DNA of 64,000 nucleotides, from assembly GCF_032027425.1 (NCBI RefSeq), contig NZ_JAVSJA010000001.1, positions 2,927,501 to 2,991,500 of the forward strand. The letters are read 5' to 3'. The notes beneath the pieces were generated by a model that ran no database searches, had not been told where the DNA came from, and worked only from the letters and a program-made list of their open reading frames with translations. The stretch's first letter is position 1. Each line of letters opens with the position of its first letter. The stretch is from Microcystis wesenbergii NRERC-220 (GTDB lineage Bacteria > Cyanobacteriota > Cyanobacteriia > Cyanobacteriales > Microcystaceae). The position numbers and the translations under genes are program-made. Positions 1 to 9,160 of the stretch are shown one piece after another.

Positions 1-1
1 A

Positions 2-1414
2 CCTGTGGAGTTAGGAGATATTGTCACCGAAGCAGAAGCGGAGGACTTATTAAAATTAGAAGCTGACGATTTTGCTGAGTTAGTTACCAAAAAAGTAACA
101 GTAGGACTCAATCAGAATCAATTCGATGCTCTAGTTTCTTTTTGCTACAACGTCGGTGGTGGGGCGTTTCAAGGAAGTACCCTACTGAAAAAACTTAATA
201 GTGGTGATTTTACTGGAGCGGCAGAACAATTTTTAGTTTGGAATAAAGCAACACAAAACGGAGTGAAAATTGTTTTAGAAGGTTTAACTAATCGTCGCCG
301 TGAGGAAAAGGCTTTATTTGAAAAATCTGGAAGTGAAGGAAAACCTTTAGACAAGCCTGAACCCTCCTTACAAGCTCAAGTTGATTGGTTAGAGGGCTAT
401 CGAGACAGAAATAATGATGATACGATTATTGTGGCTCGAAAAGGCTCTGATGTTATAGAAATTTTGACTGTAGAAAGCCCAGATAAAGAGGACTTAATTA
501 CCGTCATACGTCAATATCCTAATGCTAAAAATTTCCTCATTGCCCCCCAGGAAAAACAAGTACCTGCGGGGGAAAGAATCTTAATTCAAAAAAGGGAATT
601 TGCGACAATCACAAAAGTTGATGCTCCTCCCTCATTGGATAATCAACTTTTAATAATTGGAATGGGAGCAGACGAAGATACTCCCGCCAGTTTAAAGCAA
701 GATATTGAGGAATTGCAGTTACGTTTGCGAGATTTGGGCTACTATCAAGGGGAAATTGACGGCAACTTTGGTTCAGGAACGGATCAAGCTGTTAAAGCTT
801 TCCAAGCCAAATTTTTTGGAGCTAATGAAGCAGATGGCAAAGTCGGCCCCCTGACTTGGAAAAAACTGTGGGAAGGAAATCCAGTTCCTGTAACTCCTCC
901 TGTCGGCGTATCCAGTCCGGGTAAAAATTATCTTAAATTAACCAAAACCAACAAAAAAGATGAATTTGGTTGTTTCATTTTAAAAATGGAATACTTTAAA
1001 GATGGACAACTGAAAGACAGTCTTAATGTCTGTTCTGGTACGCCATCGAGACAGATTTTTAAGACGGCTACCGCTAGTGTACCTAAATCATTTGAGCCGC
1101 TACCAGAAGGGTTATGGCGAATTGAGAATATTAAATGGGCAGGGGGTCCTGCACACAAAGATGATTACTCTGGAAAATTTGTATTTCCTGATCCTGGAGT
1201 TGGTCCAGTGTCAACGCCTTTAACTTATCAAAAGCCCAATTCAACCCGTAGAAGTGCTATTGAAATTCACATCGACTGGAATCGCCGCAAGAAGTCTCCT
1301 GGTACCGCAGGATGTGTGGGAATTTATACGATTGGCGATTATCAACGTTTTGTTCGTTGGCTTCGGGAAACTGACCCACGAGACTGGGAGCATCTCATTT
1401 ATGCAAGTGAGTAA
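2..1414 (+). CDS. Lysozyme (GH24-type) / peptidoglycan-binding / L,D-transpeptidase-like protein, 5' partial
   Basis: Cell-wall active protein whose start lies before the window; the frame is open from base 2, so the GTG at 5 is probably internal. Residues 1 to about 110 match the second half of a phage-type GH24 lysozyme (QNQFDALVSFCYNVG, then the LTNRRREEKALF end); the catalytic Glu would be upstream. Residues about 230-290 form a PG_binding_1 domain (LQLRLRDLGYYQGEIDG). Residues 305-460 end with HIDWNRRKKSPGTAGCVGIY, which resembles the His...Gly-Cys active site of YkuD-like transpeptidases. The combination suggests glycan cutting plus peptide cross-link chemistry; this is inferred from motifs only. 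The last ten residues are encoded by a MITE-like insertion (1386-1506) and are not the ancestral C-terminus. No promoter is visible. Confidence 0.75.
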   Translation, partial: PVELGDIVTEAEAEDLLKLEADDFAELVTKKVTVGLNQNQFDALVSFCYNVGGGAFQGSTLLKKLNSGDFTGAAEQFLVWNKATQNGVKIVLEGLTNRRREEKALFEKSGSEGKPLDKPEPSLQAQVDWLEGYRDRNNDDTIIVARKGSDVIEILTVESPDKEDLITVIRQYPNAKNFLIAPQEKQVPAGERILIQKREFATITKVDAPPSLDNQLLIIGMGADEDTPASLKQDIEELQLRLRDLGYYQGEIDGNFGSGTDQAVKAFQAKFFGANEADGKVGPLTWKKLWEGNPVPVTPPVGVSSPGKNYLKLTKTNKKDEFGCFILKMEYFKDGQLKDSLNVCSGTPSRQIFKTATASVPKSFEPLPEGLWRIENIKWAGGPAHKDDYSGKFVFPDPGVGPVSTPLTYQKPNSTRRSAIEIHIDWNRRKKSPGTAGCVGIYTIGDYQRFVRWLRETDPRDWEHLIYASE

Positions 1415-1506
1415 TTATACTTGTCCCTAAAACTGGTTTCTAGCAAGGCTTTCAAAATATCTTGACATAAAACCTGATTTAGGGGTTACAAAGGTGAGAT
1501 GCTCCC
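1386..1506. mobile_element. MITE-like element with 8-bp target duplication
   Basis: A 121-bp element with perfect 12-bp terminal inverted repeats: gggagcatctca at 1386-1397 and its complement at 1495-1506. It is flanked by a perfect direct repeat acgagact (1378-1385 and 1507-1514), the expected target-site duplication. No coding capacity. It lies across the 3' end of the lysozyme-like gene and supplies that gene's stop codon. The TIR matches the ends of the elements at 17209-17414 and 23875 (gggtgcatctca), so they form one family. The autonomous parent is not in the window. Confidence 0.8.
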
Positions 1507-1646
1507 ACGAGACTTTTTTGTGGATTGGGGTTTAGGAACTTGTCCCAAACCCTAGCCTATCTTTAATAAGGGGCAATTGAATTGTTTAATGATGATTCAA
1601 TTGTCTCTAGTAATTATTGGTACATTGAAAACTTTTCTAACCATAA

Positions 1647-2282
1647 ATGTTAGGCACAATTACCATTTTTTCCTTATCTTTATTGCTAACAGGTAACTCA
1701 ATTGTTAGCGCAGAATCTTGTCAAAAATTTTTTGTTACCGCCCGCGATGGTTATGTGAATATCCGTTCCTATCCTCAAATACAAGGAAATAACGTTATTG
1801 CCACTTTACCTAGCGGCAGTTCTGTACAATTAAGTGAGCGTTATCAAAAATGGCTGAAAATTAAATTACCTCTTGCCGGTTGGTTAGCTGGTAGTCAAAT
1901 TTCTCGAATTTCTTGTGATCAAGGTCGTGATTTACTTATAGAATTGGGACTGCCGACTATAATTAAACTTGGAAAAAAAGCAGCAATTGGCTATCAAAAA
2001 GATGCAGAAACTTTGGTTAAAATGTCTCCGTATATAGATGGAATAGTTGAAGAAAATTATGCCCGAGTTATTGTACAATGGGCTAATCAAAATCCGAAAT
2101 TTTTAGTTGCCATTCTCGATCGTCAAAGTCCAACTATTCGCCGAGCAGTTTTATCTTCTCTCGATTTTGGATTAGGTACTAACACAAATGAGCGTCAAAA
2201 CTTGGAAAAATTTATGCAAAATATTTCTCCAAAAAGTTTAACTTACGTTGATTGGTATAGGCGTAATCCTGTTTATCCTTAG
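1647..2282 (+). CDS. Secreted SH3-domain (SH3b) protein
   Basis: A 211-residue protein. A hydrophobic N-terminus ending near ...GNSIVSAESC looks like a signal peptide, so export is likely. Residues about 27-90 form a bacterial SH3 domain (GYVNIRSYPQIQGNNVIATLPSGS, WLKIKLPLAGWLAGSQI), a fold usually used to bind peptidoglycan or peptides. The remaining 120 residues are predicted mostly helical and I do not recognise them. It follows the lysozyme-like gene on the same strand, 232 bp away, with a MITE end between them, so an envelope role is plausible but inferred. The ATG at 1647 is the only start that preserves the signal peptide. Confidence 0.7.
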   Translation: MLGTITIFSLSLLLTGNSIVSAESCQKFFVTARDGYVNIRSYPQIQGNNVIATLPSGSSVQLSERYQKWLKIKLPLAGWLAGSQISRISCDQGRDLLIELGLPTIIKLGKKAAIGYQKDAETLVKMSPYIDGIVEENYARVIVQWANQNPKFLVAILDRQSPTIRRAVLSSLDFGLGTNTNERQNLEKFMQNISPKSLTYVDWYRRNPVYP

Positions 2283-2434
2283 TAGCAAATACAAGATCAA
2301 TATTATTCTTTTAATTCATTAAGGAGGCTCTTACTTGAAAACTAAGTAGTCATCAGAATATCAATTATAACTGTCATAAAAACTATTTTAGTTGCCTGTG
2401 GAGCTTCCCTTGAAGTGAACAAGAAGATGGCAGT

Positions 2435-2551
2435 TATAGCGTTTTTCAGTCTGCTGAGGTACAAAAGTTATGGGTTTTAGGCAAAAGGCAAGAGGCAAAA
2501 GGCAAAGGGGAAGAAAAACAGGTGTACCTCACTAGCTTAGGAAACGCTATA
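2435..2551. mobile_element. MITE-like element, TIR atagcgttt...tgaggtaca
   Basis: Imperfect inverted repeats of about 28 bp: 2436-2463 begins atagcgttt and ends gaggtaca, and 2523-2550 is its near-complement, ending gaaacgctat. Outer TA dinucleotides on both sides would fit a TA target duplication as in IS630/Tc1-type elements. The interior is the low-complexity ggcaaaaggca tract. No ORF. Confidence 0.5.
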
Positions 2552-2735
2552 TTCGGTTAAATATCGTTAGTATCGACAATAAAAAATGCGACATTAACTG
2601 TGGAATTAGATTATTAATATAGTTTAAAATTATCAAAAAATCTAACAAATTAGGAGAAGAAAAAGTTAAAAATATCGAAACCAAGAGTCAGGAACATCCG
2701 AGTTAAAAAAAATTCAAGTTCAAGCGATCGCCATT

Positions 2736-2763
2736 CCGATTAACCCGATTTCGGGTTAATCGG
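2736..2763. terminator. Perfect 13-bp stem palindrome with nearby T-run
   Basis: ccgattaacccga and its exact complement are separated by a TT loop, and a T7 run lies 8 nt downstream (2772-2778). The stem would make a strong hairpin, but the gap before the T-run is long for a classical intrinsic terminator, and the nearest upstream gene ends 450 bp away. It could end an unannotated small RNA or be a dyad protein-binding site. Confidence 0.35.
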
Positions 2764-2898
2764 AGTTATCCTTTTTTTGTCAAACTAGAAGGCTCTCTTG
2801 GTCTTTTTTTATTTTTTTAACTCAATTCAGTCTGCCGTGGGGACATAACATCGTTATCTCCTCAACATCGTTATCCCCTCAATGACCGCGGCCGCATC

Positions 2899-2925
2899 TT
2901 AGCACTCAAGCCCTAAGAGTGCTAA
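2899..2925. promoter_or_regulatory. CIRCE operator (HrcA-binding site)
   Basis: Exact consensus ttagcactc-N9-gagtgctaa, 36 bp upstream of the groEL2 start. CIRCE is bound by HrcA and represses chaperonin genes until heat shock. It is followed by a ribosome-binding site (aaggag, 2935-2940). Confidence 0.97.
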
Positions 2926-4644
<1,719 letters not shown>

Positions 4645-4811
4645 TTCCTGATGCCGTCTGGCCTCTCAAAATAATCTCATTCAATTGAGCCAATCTGTCC
4701 CTTTTCTCGTTATCATCGGCATTAGGGGCAGGTTTTTTTTCCTCAACCACAGAGATCGCCTTTTTCCTCTGATGTAGAAAATTATAAATTGCTCCAATTG
4801 TCTGGAAAAAT

Positions 4812-5861
4812 CTAGAATAATGATCCTTGAATATGAGTATTGCTTCTTTCTTTTTTAAATCTTTTAAATCTCTCTGCAGCTATCTCGCAATAGTCTTGTC
4901 GAATTTCAAAACCCACAAAAATTCTTCCTAATCCCAAGGCCGCTATTCCTGTAGAACAAGAACCAGCAAAGGGATCAAGAATTATTTCTACGGGATTAGA
5001 TGAAGCTTGTATAATTCTCTCGACAATTGCTAAAGGAAATTGTGCAGGATGTCCAGTTCTTTCCTTAGAACTGCGCTTTTCTCCTGTAGTGACTTTAGGA
5101 ACTTCCCACACATCAGAAGGATTTTTACCGAGGGGATTACAACGATATTTACCATTTTTCTTTTGATTGGGATACTTAACGTTAGGGTCACGAATATTAT
5201 CTAAGTTAAAAGTATATTCTTGGCAATTTTTGAGATAAAAAAGCCATTTTTCATTGCGAGGACTAAGACGATTTTTTGTAGAAACACCTGCCCCATATTT
5301 CCAGACAATTTCTTGTAAAAGATAAAAGGGAGACTTATCCCAAAGAAGATAGGGAATCGGAACACATAATCCCTTTTCTGGTACTTCTAAATAACCGACA
5401 TTTAGCCACAAAGCACCGTTATCTTGAGTAATCTGATAAATTTGCCGCAGCCAATTAGCACACCAATCAACATAGTCATTGATTGAAAGAACTCGTTCAT
5501 ATTCTTTGCCAATATTATAAGGTGGTGATGTAACAGTGAGGTCAATTTTTATGTCACTATGAGATAGTTTAGACAAAAAGTCTATGGCATCTCCTTGATA
5601 AAGAATAAAGCCGTTGTCTGAGTAAAAAGGTTGACCAAGATGACTAACCAGAATTTCTTGAAGAAAATTAAATTTGTTGGCTCTATCTTTTTCTAACTCT
5701 GGAGAAAATGGCTGTAGTAAGGAGGAAGGGGCAATCTGAGTTGATTGATGATCAACAATTGCCTCTGCTAGATAAGAGTTTTGTTCCTTATTGGCAATTG
5801 GACGAGACTCATCTTCCCTAGACGATAGTTTTTTTTGTTTCCCCTGGTACTCTACAACCAT
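4812..5861 (-). CDS. Beta-class site-specific DNA (amino) methyltransferase, orphan
   Basis: A 349-residue methyltransferase acting on exocyclic amino groups (N4-cytosine or N6-adenine). Motif IV TSPPYNIGKEY lies near residues 111-121, and the AdoMet motif DPFAGSCSTGIAALGLGR follows near residue 300. This order (IV before I) defines the beta class. A target-recognition region lies between them. The first ~65 residues look extraneous, so an internal start is possible. No restriction endonuclease gene lies next to it, so it is either an orphan regulatory methylase or the survivor of a restriction-modification pair. The recognition sequence cannot be read from the protein. Confidence 0.85.
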   Translation of the reverse strand: MVVEYQGKQKKLSSREDESRPIANKEQNSYLAEAIVDHQSTQIAPSSLLQPFSPELEKDRANKFNFLQEILVSHLGQPFYSDNGFILYQGDAIDFLSKLSHSDIKIDLTVTSPPYNIGKEYERVLSINDYVDWCANWLRQIYQITQDNGALWLNVGYLEVPEKGLCVPIPYLLWDKSPFYLLQEIVWKYGAGVSTKNRLSPRNEKWLFYLKNCQEYTFNLDNIRDPNVKYPNQKKNGKYRCNPLGKNPSDVWEVPKVTTGEKRSSKERTGHPAQFPLAIVERIIQASSNPVEIILDPFAGSCSTGIAALGLGRIFVGFEIRQDYCEIAAERFKRFKKERSNTHIQGSLF

Positions 5862-6004
5862 AATCTCAAAGGACAGGTAAGTATTTTGATAGTTTCAATT
5901 ATGCCCTTATTTTACCAAAATATCACTGGAGTTGTGCTTAATTTAATAACTTTTGTAATCATTCTCCTTCCCTTACCCTGGATGGGGGGGGTAGAACCCC
6001 ACCA

Positions 6005-6086
6005 AGAGTCAAAGATTGACTGATAAAGCAGCGAGTTTTCCTTGAAAAATCTCAACTGAGTAGATTGATAATTATGAGATGCACCC
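6005..6086. repeat. Dispersed repeat, related to 55627-55729
   Basis: About 80 bp similar to 55627-55729 (shared aaagattga.tgataaa, cgagttttcc, gtagattga and the terminal gagatgcaccc). The end gagatgcaccc is the complement of the gggtgcatctc TIR seen at 17209 and 23875, so this is probably a solo end or a remnant of the same transposon family. Confidence 0.6.
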
Positions 6087-6097
6087 GAAAATTATCC

Positions 6098-7108
6098 CTA
6101 AAATGGTGGTAAATAACCCATGGCATTTTTGACTCGATCGAGAGTTTGATTGGCCACCGCTGCTGCTTTGAGACGACCTTGCCGCAAAACTGTGGCTAAA
6201 TAATCTTTATCCTCTCTAATTTGAGCGTATTTTTCCTGAATAGGTTTCAGAGATTCTATGGTAACTTCTGTTAACATCGGTTTAAATTGTCCCCAACCTA
6301 AATCGGCACATTCTCCCGCGACCACCTCTTTACTTTTTGCCGATAAAATACTATATAGAGTTAGTAAATTATGGCATTCGGGACGTTCTGGATCATCGAA
6401 AGTTAAACCCTTAACTAGATCGGTTTTACAGCGTTTAATTTTCTTAGCAATGACATCGGGACTATCGAGAATATTAATCCGACTCATCTCGGAAGGATCG
6501 GATTTAGACATTTTATTCCGGCCATCGGTTAAACTCATCACCCGCGCTCCTTCCTTGCGGATCATCGGATCGGGAAGTTTTAAAATTGGTTGTTTCGGTT
6601 GTCCAAAAAGATGATTAATTCTAACGGCTATATCGCGGGTTAATTCTAAATGTTGTTTTTGATCTTCTCCCACGGGTACTTTATCGGCATCGTAGAGTAG
6701 GATATCGGCGGCCATCAGTACGGGATAATCGAGTAAACCTGTGCCAACATTTTCCCCCTGTTTAATCGCTTTTTCTTTAAATTGAATCATGTCGGTTAAC
6801 CAATTTAAAGGGGTGATACAATTCAATAACCAAGTTAATTCCGTATGGGCCTTAACGTGGGATTGGACAAAGATAGTCGCATATTCTAAATCAATTCCGC
6901 AGGCTAAATATAAAGCGGCAATTGCTAAAGTATCCTCCGCAAGAGTGGCGGGATTATGGGGAACAGTGATCGCGTGTAAATCGACCACACAAAAGAAATT
7001 ATCGTAGTCTTTTTGTCCCTCCACCCAATTGCGGATCGCACCGAGATAATTGCCTAAATGTAAATTGCCGGTTGGCTGCACACCAGATAAGATTCTTTGT
7101 TTACCCAT
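6098..7108 (-). CDS. trpS: Tryptophanyl-tRNA synthetase
   Basis: Charges tRNA-Trp with tryptophan. At 336 residues it has the usual bacterial length. Class I signatures are present: the HIGH-type motif GNLHLGNYLG near residues 15-24 and the KMSKS loop near residue 200. The N-terminus MGKQRILSGVQPTG is characteristic. It is on the minus strand, 62 bp from the end of the next upstream minus-strand gene, and is probably transcribed alone. Confidence 0.97.
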   Translation of the reverse strand: MGKQRILSGVQPTGNLHLGNYLGAIRNWVEGQKDYDNFFCVVDLHAITVPHNPATLAEDTLAIAALYLACGIDLEYATIFVQSHVKAHTELTWLLNCITPLNWLTDMIQFKEKAIKQGENVGTGLLDYPVLMAADILLYDADKVPVGEDQKQHLELTRDIAVRINHLFGQPKQPILKLPDPMIRKEGARVMSLTDGRNKMSKSDPSEMSRINILDSPDVIAKKIKRCKTDLVKGLTFDDPERPECHNLLTLYSILSAKSKEVVAGECADLGWGQFKPMLTEVTIESLKPIQEKYAQIREDKDYLATVLRQGRLKAAAVANQTLDRVKNAMGYLPPF

Positions 7109-7169
7109 AACTCCTGCGATCGCTTTTTATCATGATTTCATTGTATCAGTTTTTGCGGGTAATTTCATC

Positions 7170-8483
7170 CTAAATCCAATTGGGAAAAATCATTCTCAGA
7201 TAATAATCCCGCACTGACAGGGGAATGCCTAAATAAATTGGTAGCCAATAGATAAAAGCAAAAATTATCAAAATTATCAGCGAGCGCGAGCCATTTTTAT
7301 AAATAGGACTGGAACTTTCTAAACCATCGGCTAAGAGCCAAGCTAGGGCAATCCAAGTGAAGCTATAGGCAGCCATATAATGATAGAGAAAGGTACAGCG
7401 ACTAATTTTTAACCAGGGCAGCAGATTGGCAATATAGTTACAGATAAGATAGGCGGAAATTAATCGCTCTTTTCGGTTAAATAATCGACTAAAAACCACT
7501 AGAATTGCTCCCGTAGAAAGCCACCACAAAAACGGATTACCCATAGCGTGAACATCATAAATTTTATCACCTACTCTCTCAAAATAATAAGCCACTGGTC
7601 GCCCCATTACTAACCAACTATACCAGGGAGAACAATAGGGATGAACATCAGCTTGATTGCCCTTTATTCTCTGATGAAATGACCAAATTTCCTGATGTAC
7701 TTGCCAAAAATTATATTGATGGTTGACGAGAAGATGCGGTATCCACAGTAAACTATAGGTAACTAGGGGAAAGACAATTAAAGCGATAAAAATGTCCTCT
7801 AATCTCAGGTTAGTTGCCTTTGTCCAAAGATGATCTTTTGACTGCTCTTGCTTCAATAATTTTATTAACCAAGCAATACCGATAAAAATAAATATTCCCA
7901 GTAAAAATCCTAAGCCATTCCATTTAATATTTGCCGCTAAACCGAAACAAACCCCCGATAATAATAGCCAATTGAGTTTCTGATTTTTCTGGAGTGCTAA
8001 TAAAAAAAATAATTGTCCAGACAAACCGAATAAAATTAAGTAAATATTATTGAGAGCATAGCGGGATTCCACCAGAAATAATCCGTCTAAACTGGCGAGC
8101 AAAGTTGTGATTAAAAATACATTTTTTCTCTGGGTTAATTGATAAGCAATTGCGCCAATAATTAGGGGAATAAAAGAACCAGTCAAAGCATTTAACCAGC
8201 GATAACTAAAAGTTGAGCGCAGGGAACCTGTTAAATTATTAATGGTTTCAGGATCGGCAGGAAAATGGGAACCAATCCAGATACCAATAGCAATTAAATA
8301 TTGACTTAACGGTGGGTGAGACTGGAAAAAATCTTTACCGATGAGATATTCATTGCCGTATTTAGCATAATAAACTTCATCGAAAACAAGAGTATTAAAT
8401 TGACTGAGATTCCAGAATCTTATCGCCAGAGAAAATAAAAATATTGCTAGGATAGATAGGTTAAATTTTACTTGATAATTCAT
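7170..8483 (-). CDS. PMT/GT39-type membrane glycosyltransferase
   Basis: A 437-residue polytopic membrane protein resembling dolichyl-phosphate-mannose protein mannosyltransferases. The first loop has the acidic motif FDEVYYAKYGNEYL followed by FFQSHPPLSQYL, the catalytic-loop pattern of GT39. MGRPVAYYFE lies in a later loop, and about ten hydrophobic segments are evident. It would transfer a sugar from a lipid-phosphate carrier to protein or glycan on the outer face of the plasma membrane. Substrate unknown. It follows the Uma2 gene by 16 bp on the same strand, which may only reflect read-through. Confidence 0.8.
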   Translation of the reverse strand: MNYQVKFNLSILAIFLFSLAIRFWNLSQFNTLVFDEVYYAKYGNEYLIGKDFFQSHPPLSQYLIAIGIWIGSHFPADPETINNLTGSLRSTFSYRWLNALTGSFIPLIIGAIAYQLTQRKNVFLITTLLASLDGLFLVESRYALNNIYLILFGLSGQLFFLLALQKNQKLNWLLLSGVCFGLAANIKWNGLGFLLGIFIFIGIAWLIKLLKQEQSKDHLWTKATNLRLEDIFIALIVFPLVTYSLLWIPHLLVNHQYNFWQVHQEIWSFHQRIKGNQADVHPYCSPWYSWLVMGRPVAYYFERVGDKIYDVHAMGNPFLWWLSTGAILVVFSRLFNRKERLISAYLICNYIANLLPWLKISRCTFLYHYMAAYSFTWIALAWLLADGLESSSPIYKNGSRSLIILIIFAFIYWLPIYLGIPLSVRDYYLRMIFPNWI

Positions 8484-8499
8484 GGAAAAATAATAGTTA

Positions 8500-9126
8500 T
8501 TATAACTGGGAATTTTCTGTTAAACGCAAGCGAAATTCTTTGACGGCAAGACGGGGATTAGGATGGTTGACGTATTCGGCTAATAATTCTAAATTTAAAT
8601 CTGGTAATAAAGCACTTTTAGGGATTAAAATATATTCGCCATTCTCTTGCAAAGAATAGATTTTTAACTGATTATCTTGCCAAAACCAAACCTCTTGAGT
8701 TCCCAATCTTTTATAAACTTCTAAAACTTTCAGGCTGCCACTGGTTAAGATTATTTCGATCGCCAAATCAGGAAACTCTTTTTCTGTAAATAAACAAAAA
8801 CATTTGTCAGGTTCTTTCCCAGCTTCTTTTTCCTGTTTTCGCAACGTGGTGGAACCTAATCCCCAGAAATCAATTTCAGCATATTCTAAATAAGCTTCCA
8901 CTAATCTACCGATATCTTCTTTGCTAACTTCATGACGACGACTAGGAGCCATAATTTCTACCATTCCATCTAAGTAAGTAATGCGATAACTGGAACTATC
9001 TTCTAAATGTTTTAAGAGGGTTTCGTACTGTTGCCAATTAACCCCAGAAATTAACATTCTTTGTTCAGGATCATTAGCTTTTAACTCGAAACCTTCTAAT
9101 CCTTGTAACCGAATCGTAGTCATCAT
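8500..9126 (-). CDS. Uma2 family endonuclease (DUF820)
   Basis: A 208-residue member of the Uma2 family, greatly expanded in cyanobacteria, with a PD-(D/E)XK nuclease fold. Visible are YLDGMVEIMAPSRRHE, the core PDLAIEIILTSGS (catalytic Asp, with the usual Glu in AIEII) and YKRLGTQEVWFWQ, where the usual Lys is placed differently. The start is either of two consecutive ATG codons. Biological role unknown. A second member lies at 47992-48684. Confidence 0.85.
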   Translation of the reverse strand: MMTTIRLQGLEGFELKANDPEQRMLISGVNWQQYETLLKHLEDSSSYRITYLDGMVEIMAPSRRHEVSKEDIGRLVEAYLEYAEIDFWGLGSTTLRKQEKEAGKEPDKCFCLFTEKEFPDLAIEIILTSGSLKVLEVYKRLGTQEVWFWQDNQLKIYSLQENGEYILIPKSALLPDLNLELLAEYVNHPNPRLAVKEFRLRLTENSQL

Positions 9127-9160
9127 AAAATTAATTACCTCGTCTATTTTACTTAATTAC

